From positions 1 through 64,000 of the forward strand of contig NZ_JBDZDQ010000002.1 in the NCBI RefSeq assembly GCF_040049295.1: 64,000 nucleotides of DNA, written 5' to 3'. Positions 52,530 to 61,697 of the stretch are shown here, in pieces. Made by a program: the position numbers and the translations under genes. Numbering within the stretch: the stretch's first letter is position 1; every line of letters begins with the position of its first letter. Origin of the DNA: Sphingomonas sp. KR3-1 (lineage in GTDB: Bacteria > Pseudomonadota > Alphaproteobacteria > Sphingomonadales > Sphingomonadaceae). The notes beneath the pieces are model-generated. The model saw only the letters and a program-made list of their open reading frames with translations, did no database searches and had not been told where the DNA came from.

Positions 52530-52631
52530 ATGACCTCAAAAGGGACTCGAACCCCAAGACCAATACCATCATTATCAATCGAGGCCGTCGCAACTTTCGC
52601 ATTTCTTCGGAAGAATGCAAGTGGATTCGTC

Positions 52632-55600
52632 CTATAGCTGGGGCCAATTGTCGCGCAGGCGCATGAAACCTGGGTGGTGGACGACGCGATCGGGCGAAAC
52701 GCCCTCGACCAGATTGTCGGCGGCGAGCCACAGATAGCCGCTGACCGCGTTTTCCGAGATCGCCGGCTGTGGGCGCACGCAGATTCCCACCCGGGCGACG
52801 GGGCCGACGCGGTTCTCGGAAACCAGCAGGAATGTGCCGATATCCCCCCAGATGCGGATGCCGTGATTGTACAGGTCCTCCCCCGGCTTGTACGGCGGCA
52901 CCGCCCAGTCGAGCAGGTTGCGCTGGACGCGGATCGTGTCGGCATTGCCGACGAACAGCGCCATCGGGACATAGGTGTCCTGCCCCGGCTTGATCAGCGA
53001 GACATGGTTGTCGGCGATGCTCACCGTGCCCGCGCGCAGCGGCTTGGTGGTGTCGCGCGTGCCCGGCTGCGGCTTGTCGCGGTGCGTGCTGGTGCCGACA
53101 TGCACGCCGCGCACGAAGCCATAGGCCTTGTTGCCGCGGATCTGCACCGTGGTCAGCACGCTGCCGCCACAGGTGATCGCCTGGCGCGCATGCGTCGGCA
53201 TCGCGCCGATATAGCGGTTGTACCAGGTCACCGCGCTCGGCAGCGTCTCGCGGAAGCGCGCGTCGCTGGCGATGCGGCCGGCCAGCGTGCGCAGATAGGC
53301 GATCAGCGCGGCCTCGTCCTCGATCTCCTTGGGCTGCACCAGCTTCATCGCCTTGCCCCAGTCGACCTGGGTGATCGGCGAGGTGAACTCGACCGCGAGC
53401 GAGCGGTAGCGGATGGTGACGTCGCGCCCGGTCTGCGGCGCTTCGCGGTTGACGCGGCCCGAGGGTTCGGTGGTGAGGACCAGGGTGCGCTTGATGCCGT
53501 CCTCGATCCCCGCCATCCGCCCCTCGCCGAGCCGGCCGCCCAGCGTGTGCATCGATCGCGCATAGGTCGGCGCGAGCTCGGGCTTGGCGATGATCAGGTC
53601 GGTGACGCGCTTGAGATAGGCCTGCATGCCGGTCGGCGACTTCTGCTCGGCGGCACTGGGCGGGTTGGCGGCGAAGATCGGGTCCCATTCGGGCTGCGGG
53701 ATCGGCGATTCGAAGCTGACCTCGATCTCGCCGTCGCGGTAGAAGCGCTGCGCGCCGCCGGCGGTCGCCACCGCCTTGGGGGCGATCACGAGCATGTCGC
53801 CGATCCGCTTGCGCCACAGCGGCGTCTCGAACAGCCGGTCGGGCCGGACGCCGGCCTTGCCGGGCACCACCGCCAGCTCGTTGTCGGCGACGATCGTGTT
53901 GACCGCGTCGGTGATCAGGATGCCGTCCTGCGCCAGCCCGACCGCCAGGCGGTTGTTGACGACATGCACCGAATCGAGCGGCTTCCTGGCCGAGCCGCGG
54001 ATGGTGAGCGCGGTGCGCTCGGTCACCGCGCCGCCGCCGGTGCGCACCGACAGGCCCGACACCTCGACGTCCGGGCAATCGACGATCGTCACCGCGCCCT
54101 GGCGGAAATCGATATGCTCGATCGCGCCCGAGCCGTCGGGCGCCGACACGTCGAGGTCGCGCAGCGTCACGCTCGCGCAACCTTCGAAATGGAGCGCGCA
54201 TTCGGCGCGGTTGGCGACGATCCGCGTGCCCTCGCCGGCGCCGTGGATCGTCAGATTGCCCTTGTTCTTGAGCTCGACCCGCGCGCCGGTCTGATAGAGC
54301 CCGCGCTGGAAGCAGATGCTCGCGTCCTCGCCATCCTTGATCGCAGCCAGGATCGCGACCCAGTCGCTGCCCTCGGTGATGACATAGGTCGAGCAGCCGA
54401 CCCGCTGCAGCCCGGCGAGCTTCTCGATCGCCTTCTGCACCGTGTTCGCGCCGGAGAGATTGGGCGTGGCCGCCGGATCGAACGACACTTCGGCGGCGGT
54501 GCTGAGCGTGGCGGTGAAGACGATCGGCAGATGCGTCGGGTTGCCCGCCGCATCGAGCAGGCGCGCCCGCACCCGCTGCACCGGCAGCGCCGCATCGAGC
54601 GACCAGGCGAGCGTCGCGATACCGTCGCTGCCGGTCTGCACGGTGCGCTTCTTGAGACCGTCGGCGACCGGGCCGAGCCGACCGTCGCCGTCGAGGATCT
54701 CGAAGTCGATGTTCAGCCCGGCGAGCGGCGTCTTGCCGCGGATCACCCCGACACGAAGCGGGGAGGGGAGCGCGATGCGCGTCGCCGGGGCGAGCGGATC
54801 GGGCATCGCCTCCTGCCCGTCGCCGCCCAGATAGAGGAAGCTGCGCAGCGCGGTGAGCGGCGGGAAGATGTTCCGGCAGTCGCTGTCGACCGTCCAGATG
54901 CCCGTTCCAGCGCGCGTGACCAGGGCGAGCGCGGCATAGTGATGCGTGATGCCGCGCGGGGGCAGCAACGCCTCCGCGCCCGTTGCCGGATCGGCCGGCC
55001 ACTCGATCGCCGCGGCGAGCGAGCGCGCCGGGATCTGCCAGAAGTCGCCGGTGGCGAAGCGCCCGGCGGCGAACTCGACTTCGATTCCCTGCTCGATCGC
55101 CACCCAGGCGTTCGGCGCGATCGCGGCGGGCAGGCCGCCTTCCCAGCGGCGGATGATGCCGCCGGTCTGGGGAAGCGCGCTGAGATCGGGGGAGGTGCCG
55201 CTGGTCAGCGGCGCCAGCGTATCGGGATGGCGGACCTCGCCCAGGCTGACGCGCAGGCCATTGATGTCGGACAGGCGGGCGAAGAAGCCGGGCTTGCCGG
55301 CGAGCAGCCGGGCCTCGTCGAGGATCTCGACCCAATCGTCGCGCTTCAGCGCGGTCGGATCGTCGGGGCCCAGGCTGTCGACCAGCAGGGCGCCATTGTC
55401 GATCGCAGCATAGCGCGCTTCGCGGATGGCGTTGTCGCGCGACCATTTCCAGGTGCCGGACGCCGCGCCGCCATTGTGGATCTCGACGCGGTAGAGATGA
55501 TTCTCGAGGCTGCGATAGCCGCCGGTCGCGGGCAGCGCGCAGGGATCGGCGACCGCCGCGGCGGCGCGTGCCCGCGCGGCCATCCGGCCCGAGGCGCCGG

Positions 55601-56375
55601 GGCCGAAGGGCGACCAGCCGGGGACGAAGCTGGCGCACGAGACGGGCGCGGCGACCGCGCCGGCAGCGACCAGGTCGCTGGTCTTGGCGAAGCGGAGCTG
55701 CCAGACGATCTGGTCGCGGATCGCCGTGTCCGGCCCGCCGAGCGCGGTCTCGCGCAGCAGCCGGTCGTCCGCCGCGCCGACGCCGCGCTCCCAGACGTCG
55801 AGATAGGCGAGATAGGTGCCGGCGGTGGCCGGCAGCGCCGATTCGCGCAGGAAGGGCTGGCTCTCGGCACTGCGATAGAGATCGGCCGCGACCGCGCTGT
55901 TGGGCGACAGCGATGCGGCGGCCTGGAAGGTCTGGAGGCCGTTCACATCGGCGAGCAGCGTTGCGACGCGCACCGCGTCGTTCGCTCCGCTGCCGACCAG
56001 CACGACATAGTCGCCGGCCGCAACGCGCGTGCCGCTGTCGACCCGCCACCGCGTGGCGGCGCCCGAGCCCGATTGCCGGGTCAGCGCCAGCCGGGTGGGC
56101 GCCGTGTTGGCTACGCCGATCCCGTCGAGATAGGCCTGGCCGCCGCCGATCAGCAGCGCCTGGCCGCCCGCGCCGGCGAGGATCGCGAAACCGGGCGCGT
56201 CCTCGGGAAAGCCGCTCGCGCCGATCACCGAGCGCGCGGTGGTGCGCAGCGCGGTGCGCTGGATGTCGCCCTGCTCGTTCCAGTCGGCGTCGGAGAACAG
56301 CCGCCCCTGCTGCATGCGGACGGCGCTGAACCCCTGATCGGGGCGGAACGTGTCGCGGGTGAAGTCGCCGGTCAT
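52632..56375 (-). CDS. DUF6519/right-handed beta-helix protein of a phage-tail-like module
   Basis: This 1247-aa protein opens with GDFTRDTFRPDQGFSAVRMQ, then QGRLFSDADWNEQ, the signature of DUF6519, a domain found in phage-tail-like gene clusters. Middle regions contain GGYRSLENHLYRVEIHNGG and TWKWSRDNA, also typical. From about residue 560 a pectate-lyase-like beta-helix follows (LTIHGAGEGTRIVANRAE, ITDAVNTIVADNELAV), interrupted by a charged helical insert with an internal duplication, then more helix rungs to the end. No signal peptide is present, fitting assembly in the cytoplasm. I chose ATG 56375, 11 bases after the previous stop, with GAGGA upstream. It may be a fibre, spike-side or target-binding component. 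Exact role is unknown. Confidence 0.85.
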   Translation of the reverse strand: MTGDFTRDTFRPDQGFSAVRMQQGRLFSDADWNEQGDIQRTALRTTARSVIGASGFPEDAPGFAILAGAGGQALLIGGGQAYLDGIGVANTAPTRLALTRQSGSGAATRWRVDSGTRVAAGDYVVLVGSGANDAVRVATLLADVNGLQTFQAAASLSPNSAVAADLYRSAESQPFLRESALPATAGTYLAYLDVWERGVGAADDRLLRETALGGPDTAIRDQIVWQLRFAKTSDLVAAGAVAAPVSCASFVPGWSPFGPGASGRMAARARAAAAVADPCALPATGGYRSLENHLYRVEIHNGGAASGTWKWSRDNAIREARYAAIDNGALLVDSLGPDDPTALKRDDWVEILDEARLLAGKPGFFARLSDINGLRVSLGEVRHPDTLAPLTSGTSPDLSALPQTGGIIRRWEGGLPAAIAPNAWVAIEQGIEVEFAAGRFATGDFWQIPARSLAAAIEWPADPATGAEALLPPRGITHHYAALALVTRAGTGIWTVDSDCRNIFPPLTALRSFLYLGGDGQEAMPDPLAPATRIALPSPLRVGVIRGKTPLAGLNIDFEILDGDGRLGPVADGLKKRTVQTGSDGIATLAWSLDAALPVQRVRARLLDAAGNPTHLPIVFTATLSTAAEVSFDPAATPNLSGANTVQKAIEKLAGLQRVGCSTYVITEGSDWVAILAAIKDGEDASICFQRGLYQTGARVELKNKGNLTIHGAGEGTRIVANRAECALHFEGCASVTLRDLDVSAPDGSGAIEHIDFRQGAVTIVDCPDVEVSGLSVRTGGGAVTERTALTIRGSARKPLDSVHVVNNRLAVGLAQDGILITDAVNTIVADNELAVVPGKAGVRPDRLFETPLWRKRIGDMLVIAPKAVATAGGAQRFYRDGEIEVSFESPIPQPEWDPIFAANPPSAAEQKSPTGMQAYLKRVTDLIIAKPELAPTYARSMHTLGGRLGEGRMAGIEDGIKRTLVLTTEPSGRVNREAPQTGRDVTIRYRSLAVEFTSPITQVDWGKAMKLVQPKEIEDEAALIAYLRTLAGRIASDARFRETLPSAVTWYNRYIGAMPTHARQAITCGGSVLTTVQIRGNKAYGFVRGVHVGTSTHRDKPQPGTRDTTKPLRAGTVSIADNHVSLIKPGQDTYVPMALFVGNADTIRVQRNLLDWAVPPYKPGEDLYNHGIRIWGDIGTFLLVSENRVGPVARVGICVRPQPAISENAVSGYLWLAADNLVEGVSPDRVVHHPGFMRLRDNWPQL

Positions 56376-56386
56376 CGTCTTGGTCC

Positions 56387-58666
56387 TCAGGTCTGGAACA
56401 GCGGGGCGGCGGTGAGGCCGAACGGCAGGAATTCGTCGAGCATGTCGCTCAGATTGGCGCGGCGGAACGGCTCGCCCGACGCGAAGCCGGCGCCCATTTC
56501 CGCGCCGCCGAAGCCGCCCGAGGCGATCTGCGGCGGGCCCGAAAGCGCGAGCTGGCCAAAGGCGCTGGCGGGATAGGCGCTGGCGGTGAAAATCGGCGCG
56601 AGCGAGCGCGCGATGCGGGTGCGCTCGGCATCGGAGAGGATTACGCCGGGGATCTGGTCGGCAGCGGCCAGCGCGCGATCGGGCTGGCAGCGATAGCGGC
56701 GCGGCACGCGCGAGGTGAGCGGCGCGTAGCAGAAGCGCACGCAGCCCTGCTGGCGCTGCCCGGCGCGGGCCGTGCCCATGAACAGGCTGTTCTCCGCCTC
56801 GATCGAGCGGATCCGCGCGCGCCCGAAGATCGTGCTGCGCGCGATCTCGGCGTCCGCCGACAGCGCATCGATGACGACCGCGAGCTTGTCCGGATCGGCT
56901 TCGAGCGTGCGGTCCTCGCCGACGATCGAGTCGGCGATCGTCAGCCCGCCGCCGGCCTTGTCGAGCGCGACGGGGCCGATGATGCAATGATCGATCTCGA
57001 CCGCGAGCTCGCCGTTTTGCGAGGTGACGCGCACGCCCTTCGCGAGCCCGGTGGCGGCGGCGCCGATCGTGCAGTGGCGCAGCGACAGCGCGCCGAGCGT
57101 CCCCGCCACGACCTGCACTTCGCCCTCGACCAGCAGTCCGTCGAGGACCAGCTCGCCGAGCTCCTCGCCCGCGGCGGGCGGCACGCCGCGCACGCGGATA
57201 TCGGCCTGGATGTGCGGGCGGCGATAGAGCGGCGCGAGCCCGGCGAGGTCGCGGCGGATGACGCCGCCGGGCAGCTTGACCCGGGGCCAGTCGGCCGCGG
57301 CGATCGCCAGCCGCGCGCCGGCCGGGATGCGGACGACATGGTTGGCGGCGGACAGGTCCTCGGCATAGCTGGCATTGTCGAGCAGCAGGATGATCCCGCG
57401 CGTGCCGGCGATCGCCTGTTGCTGCCACCGCTCGATCGCGGCGGCGAGCGAGGCGACGACGATGCCGCCCTGGTCGAGATTGTCGGTCTGTTCCTCGGCG
57501 CGCGCCGAGACACCGATGATCCAGGGCGGCGGCGCGTTGTCGACGAAGAACTGCTCGCGCCAGGCGGCGAAGCTGGCGCTGCGGTCATAGGGGCCGCCGC
57601 CGATCGCGAAGGGCGCCGCGAACGCGCAGCTCGCCTCGACGGCCTTGCCCTCGTCGCTGGCGTGGAGCGCGAGCCGGCCGAGCTCGGGGTCGAACAGGAT
57701 GTGCCCGGGATTTTCGGGCCGCCGCCAGGTCGGGCTGCCCGAGCCGTTGTCGCGCGTCTCGAGGTTGCAGCTGTGGAGCCGCTCGGGCGGGACCTCCGCG
57801 CCGCCGAGGCGCAGCCGCACCACCGGCGTATCGTCGAACCACTGGCCGCCGCCGGGCGTGCCGTCGCGCAGCCGGTTGAGGTCGCGGTGGAGCAGCCGGC
57901 GGTCGAGCGGTGCCGGGACCATCCGCATGTCGACCCGGCCGGCGATCGAGCGGTCGGCCTTGGGGCGGTTGAACAGCGCGCGGTCGGCGCCGAGCGGATC
58001 GAAGGTGCGGAACCCCGGCCCGATCGCGGAGACGCGCGGCATCAGTCCGCCGAGATAGCCTGCCGGCTCGCTCAGCACATAGCCGAGCGGCTGGGCGTCG
58101 AGCCGCCAGACGAACAGGCCGACATTGGGAATGGCGTAGCGCCCCTGCGTGCCGCCGGCGGCCCCGGAGCCGGGGGAGAAGCCGCCGGCGCCGAAGGCGC
58201 TGCCCGCGAGCCGGGCCGCCTCGGCATCGCGGATCGACACCGTGCCCACCGCGCCGGGGCGGACATGGTTGACGTTCTGCGTCCAGGCGAGCTGCTGGAA
58301 GAACTCGACCGCGACCACCGGCCAGCCGGTCACGTCGCGCGCGATCTGCTCGAGCGCCGCCGCCGTGCCCTTGGCCTGGCGATAGCCGAGCGTGTTGGCG
58401 ATATAGCTGCGCAGGCCGACTTCGTTGCCGCCGAACGGCCGCATCGGCCGCGCCCCGATCAGCGCGCCGATATAGGGGATCACCCAGGGCTCGCAGCTCT
58501 CGATGAACCAATTGTCGTAAAGCTGGTCGAGGTCGCGCTCGACGATGCCGAGCTCGCCGGCGAGCACGCCCATCAGCGCCTCGAGCGCATGGCCTTCGGT
58601 GGCATCGCGGGTGCGCAGATATTGCGGCAGCAGCGCGAGCAGCGAGACGTCGGGGCGGTTATGCAT
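56387..58666 (-). CDS. Phage tail protein I-like baseplate protein
   Basis: This 759-aa protein has an N-terminal domain of about 110 residues (LLPQYLRTRDATEGHALEAL, RDLDQLYDNWFIESCEPWVI, YRQAKGTAAALEQIARDVTG) resembling P2 gpI/TIGR02242-type tail proteins. These connect baseplate and fibres in phages and extracellular contractile injection systems. A large C-terminal extension includes beta-helix-like rungs (residues about 480-630), much longer than gpI itself. ATG 58666 overlaps the upstream stop by 8 bases (ATGCATAA), indicating translational coupling. It lies between the baseplate gene and the DUF6519 gene, as expected for a distal baseplate or fibre-attachment part. Confidence 0.83.
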   Translation of the reverse strand: MHNRPDVSLLALLPQYLRTRDATEGHALEALMGVLAGELGIVERDLDQLYDNWFIESCEPWVIPYIGALIGARPMRPFGGNEVGLRSYIANTLGYRQAKGTAAALEQIARDVTGWPVVAVEFFQQLAWTQNVNHVRPGAVGTVSIRDAEAARLAGSAFGAGGFSPGSGAAGGTQGRYAIPNVGLFVWRLDAQPLGYVLSEPAGYLGGLMPRVSAIGPGFRTFDPLGADRALFNRPKADRSIAGRVDMRMVPAPLDRRLLHRDLNRLRDGTPGGGQWFDDTPVVRLRLGGAEVPPERLHSCNLETRDNGSGSPTWRRPENPGHILFDPELGRLALHASDEGKAVEASCAFAAPFAIGGGPYDRSASFAAWREQFFVDNAPPPWIIGVSARAEEQTDNLDQGGIVVASLAAAIERWQQQAIAGTRGIILLLDNASYAEDLSAANHVVRIPAGARLAIAAADWPRVKLPGGVIRRDLAGLAPLYRRPHIQADIRVRGVPPAAGEELGELVLDGLLVEGEVQVVAGTLGALSLRHCTIGAAATGLAKGVRVTSQNGELAVEIDHCIIGPVALDKAGGGLTIADSIVGEDRTLEADPDKLAVVIDALSADAEIARSTIFGRARIRSIEAENSLFMGTARAGQRQQGCVRFCYAPLTSRVPRRYRCQPDRALAAADQIPGVILSDAERTRIARSLAPIFTASAYPASAFGQLALSGPPQIASGGFGGAEMGAGFASGEPFRRANLSDMLDEFLPFGLTAAPLFQT

Positions 58667-61600
58667 GCGCGACCTCCACCGTGAGCGTGATGCCGGCATC
58701 GAACAAAGTGAGCAGCTCGGCGGGGGCGAATTCGTCGGGCGCGCCGGGCGGGGCGAGCGCGGCGGGCAGGGCGGGGAGCACGGTCGCCACCGTCGCGCCC
58801 GAGGGCGCGCCGCTGCCGTCGAGCAGCGCGAGCTGGTCGAGATCGACGCCGACGACGCCGGGCACCGCCTGCAGCGCGGCGATCACTTCGGCGGCGCTGA
58901 CCGGCTGGCCGATCGACCGCGCCGCGAAGCCGAAGGCGGCGAGCAATGCGGCGCGCGCGGCGAGCTCGACATCCTTGGCGCGATAGTCGGGATCGTGGAA
59001 CAGCCGCGCCGCCAGGCTGAAGAAGCGCCGGCTGGCGGCGCGCACGGCAAGCCGGCTGCCACGGTCGCGCACGGCATCGGCGGCGGCCTGGAGGTTGGCG
59101 ATCACCGGGGCCGAGGGCGGCAGGATGGTGTCGCTGGTGCCGGTGATGCTGAGCAGCACCAGCCGGTGCTCGCCCGACCACAGCGCCGCCGCCTGCGCCT
59201 TGCCGACCCCGGCGAAGTTGGCGGCGAAGTCGCGATAGTCGATCAGCGAGACGATGCGGCCGAGCGTCTTCACGTCGCGGGGCGCATTGGTGCGGATATC
59301 GACCAGGCTCTCGGGCTCGGCGCTGCCGCTCGCGCGGCTGGGATTGACCGTCGAGCGGATGCCGAGCGGGCGCGTCTTAAGCTGGATGATCGCGCCCTCG
59401 GCCACTTCGCCGGCGATGCCGATCCCGGCGCGATAGGCGGCGGTGACGTTGAGCTGGCCGGTGGGCAGGCGGCTGCCGCGGATGCCGTCGCCGAACTGGA
59501 CCCAGCAGCTGCCGTCATCCTCGCCGCGCACCATGTAGACGCGATCGTGCGGGCCGGCTTGGTAGAGCGTCGGGACTTCGTGCCACAGCAGCCCGTCGAC
59601 GCGGATCGCCAGCGTCGTCGCGCGCCCGGTCCCGCTCTGCGCGCTGACATAGGTGAGCGGGCGCTTGGTCAGCTTGAAGCGCTGGAAGATCTGCGCGGCG
59701 TCGCCCGAGCCGAGCTGCTCCTCATAGGCCTCGCCATGCGTCGCCGGCGCCATGTTGGCGTTCACCTTCACGCTGGCGCGGCGATAGCTGTGCTCGGGGC
59801 CGCTCAGCAGCATCAGCCGGGTGAAGCCGCCGATATGGACGACGTCGCTCACCGTCAGCGTCTCGCTCGCGGCAAGCCCGTCGGCATCGCTGCGATCCCC
59901 GGCGACCGAGATGGTCTGGCCGTCGACCAGGTCGAGATAGAGCGATTCCAGGTCGATCGCATCGGCGCCCGCTGCCAGATCCTCGCGGATCGGCGTCCCC
60001 GCCAGCGGCAGCGGCACGCTCGCGGCGAAGATATGCGCGGAGCGGAAGCGGAAATCGTGGAGCGGCGACGTGACGCTATCGTCCGGGACCGTCAGCGCGC
60101 TGCCATCGGGCTTGCGGAATGCCAGTCCCGTGGCCTTGCCGGTCAGCGCGAAGTCGGCGCGCGACTGGGTTGCGGCGCCGGCGACGCGGAACACCATTGC
60201 CTCGCCCTCGGCGGTCTCGATCGCCGCCCAGCTGTCGGGCACGATCTCCTTGACCTCGCGCTCGAGAAAGGCGTGGACGCTGGCCGGCAGCGCGGCCTTC
60301 TGGCTGCTCTCCCAGATCGTCACGCCCTCGTTCGCGTCCCAGTCGACGCCGTACTTGGCCTTGAAATCGGCCCCCAGCGTCGCGTGCGCCGGCGCGCTGC
60401 TGCCAAGGAAGCCGCAATCCTCGCGCAGGATGTAGAGCCCAGGCTGCGCCGCCGAGGTCTCGGGCGCGTCGACCGTGCGCGGCCGGCGGATCAGGTGCAT
60501 CAGCTTCTCGCGCGGCCAGGCCTGGCTGCGCACCAGCGCGGTGAGGGCAGGGCCGCTCCACACGGTCTGGCGGACGAAGGAGTTGATCGTCGGGCTGTCG
60601 AACGCCAGCCGGATCGTCGGCATGGGCAGGCGCTTGAGCCGCGGCAGCCGGCGCGCGGGCGGCCCGCGCACCGCGTCGGGCGTGCCGCCGCCGCGGGTCG
60701 CGACCAGCCGGGTGACGCCGAACGCGCGGTCGTCCTCGGCGCGGATCACCCGCAAGGTCGACGCGGCGACGTGGCGCGCGCCGTCGGAGCCGATCCGCAC
60801 CCCGACGCTGACGATGCGCTGGCCGGGGCGCAGCCCGAGCCCGGTGCCGGCCAGGTAGATCTCGTCGACGGGCACCGCGCGCAGCAGCGGCTCGACCTCG
60901 GGATTGAGCGCGTGATCGGCGATCCGCTGCTCGAGCGCGGCGGCGAGGTCGGTCTCGGTATCGAGCGGGAGATAGTTCGCCAGCGCGCTTGTCGCGGTGA
61001 AGGTCACCAGGTGGGGATCGGCGAGCACTGCGTCGGCGAAGCTGTTGTCGAGGTCGAACAGGAAGATCCGGCCATTGTCGGCGTCCGCATCGCTCGCGGC
61101 GTTGTGGAACAGCGCGAGCGGCTGGTCGTAGAGCGTGCGCGCCGGCATCGCGTTCCACTCGGCCCGCGCGACGATCGGGGCGATCGTCTCGAAGACCTGG
61201 GGCAGCTCGCCCTTGCGCGTCGGCACCGACATCGCCTGCACGCCGGCCGGCACGTCGACCGCGCGATAGGGATCGTCGGATGCCTCGACGGTGAACGACA
61301 GCGCGACCGACGCCGCGACGCCCGGCGCGGGCTCGTAGCCGATGGTGCGCGCCAGCTCGACGAGCGAGCGCCGCTGCGTCGCGGTGCCGACATAGCCTTC
61401 GTTGGCGACGCGCTCGCTGTAGAAGCTGAGCACGTCGAGCGTCGCCGCGAACCCGTCGAGCAGCGCGATCGTCGGATCCTCGAGCGCGCGGGCGCGCAAC
61501 GCGGCGAGCGGATAGAGCGTGTCGCCCGTCTCGGCGTCGGTGACCTTCTGGAGCGGCAGCTGCCATTGGAGCCTGCCGAAGAACTCGGGATAGGTGCCGA

Positions 61601-61697
61601 TGCGATAGGCGAGCTGCGGCAGGCCAGGCCGGTTGTCGGGCCGCTTGGCCGCATCGTCGCGCGCGCCGCAGACATCGGCGGGGGGCTTGTGCGGCAT
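58659..61697 (-). CDS. Putative baseplate assembly protein (TIGR02243-like)
   Basis: This 1012-aa protein has an N-terminal block with RIGTYPEFFGRLQWQLPL, RARALEDPTIALLDGFAATL, DVLSFYSERVANEGYVGTAT and RRSLVELARTIGYEPAPGVA. That is the typical opening of large putative baseplate assembly proteins in phage-tail-like clusters. A C-terminal GpJ/gp6-like part includes YRDFAANFAGVGKAQAAALW and LAARLFHDPDYRAKDVEL. In contractile systems such proteins form the baseplate wedge. Its ATG shares a base with the upstream TGA (ATGA), so it is translationally coupled. No signal peptide is present. Confidence 0.86.
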   Translation of the reverse strand: MPHKPPADVCGARDDAAKRPDNRPGLPQLAYRIGTYPEFFGRLQWQLPLQKVTDAETGDTLYPLAALRARALEDPTIALLDGFAATLDVLSFYSERVANEGYVGTATQRRSLVELARTIGYEPAPGVAASVALSFTVEASDDPYRAVDVPAGVQAMSVPTRKGELPQVFETIAPIVARAEWNAMPARTLYDQPLALFHNAASDADADNGRIFLFDLDNSFADAVLADPHLVTFTATSALANYLPLDTETDLAAALEQRIADHALNPEVEPLLRAVPVDEIYLAGTGLGLRPGQRIVSVGVRIGSDGARHVAASTLRVIRAEDDRAFGVTRLVATRGGGTPDAVRGPPARRLPRLKRLPMPTIRLAFDSPTINSFVRQTVWSGPALTALVRSQAWPREKLMHLIRRPRTVDAPETSAAQPGLYILREDCGFLGSSAPAHATLGADFKAKYGVDWDANEGVTIWESSQKAALPASVHAFLEREVKEIVPDSWAAIETAEGEAMVFRVAGAATQSRADFALTGKATGLAFRKPDGSALTVPDDSVTSPLHDFRFRSAHIFAASVPLPLAGTPIREDLAAGADAIDLESLYLDLVDGQTISVAGDRSDADGLAASETLTVSDVVHIGGFTRLMLLSGPEHSYRRASVKVNANMAPATHGEAYEEQLGSGDAAQIFQRFKLTKRPLTYVSAQSGTGRATTLAIRVDGLLWHEVPTLYQAGPHDRVYMVRGEDDGSCWVQFGDGIRGSRLPTGQLNVTAAYRAGIGIAGEVAEGAIIQLKTRPLGIRSTVNPSRASGSAEPESLVDIRTNAPRDVKTLGRIVSLIDYRDFAANFAGVGKAQAAALWSGEHRLVLLSITGTSDTILPPSAPVIANLQAAADAVRDRGSRLAVRAASRRFFSLAARLFHDPDYRAKDVELAARAALLAAFGFAARSIGQPVSAAEVIAALQAVPGVVGVDLDQLALLDGSGAPSGATVATVLPALPAALAPPGAPDEFAPAELLTLFDAGITLTVEVAHA

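Noticed and set aside
52530..52631. A complete tRNA gene on the minus strand suggested by a T-arm-like core
   Set aside because: No acceptor stem partner, D-arm or anticodon arm could be folded at the required distances.
52674..56576. A 1300-codon open frame on the plus strand opposite the DUF6519 gene
   Set aside because: No recognisable motif and typical antisense composition; the minus strand carries the domain signatures and coupled gene order.
52632..57428. An extended reading frame making the DUF6519 protein 1598 residues long
   Set aside because: The first ~350 residues overlap the gpI-like gene in another frame and look random; DUF6519 homology starts exactly at the ATG at 56375, which has a ribosome-binding site.
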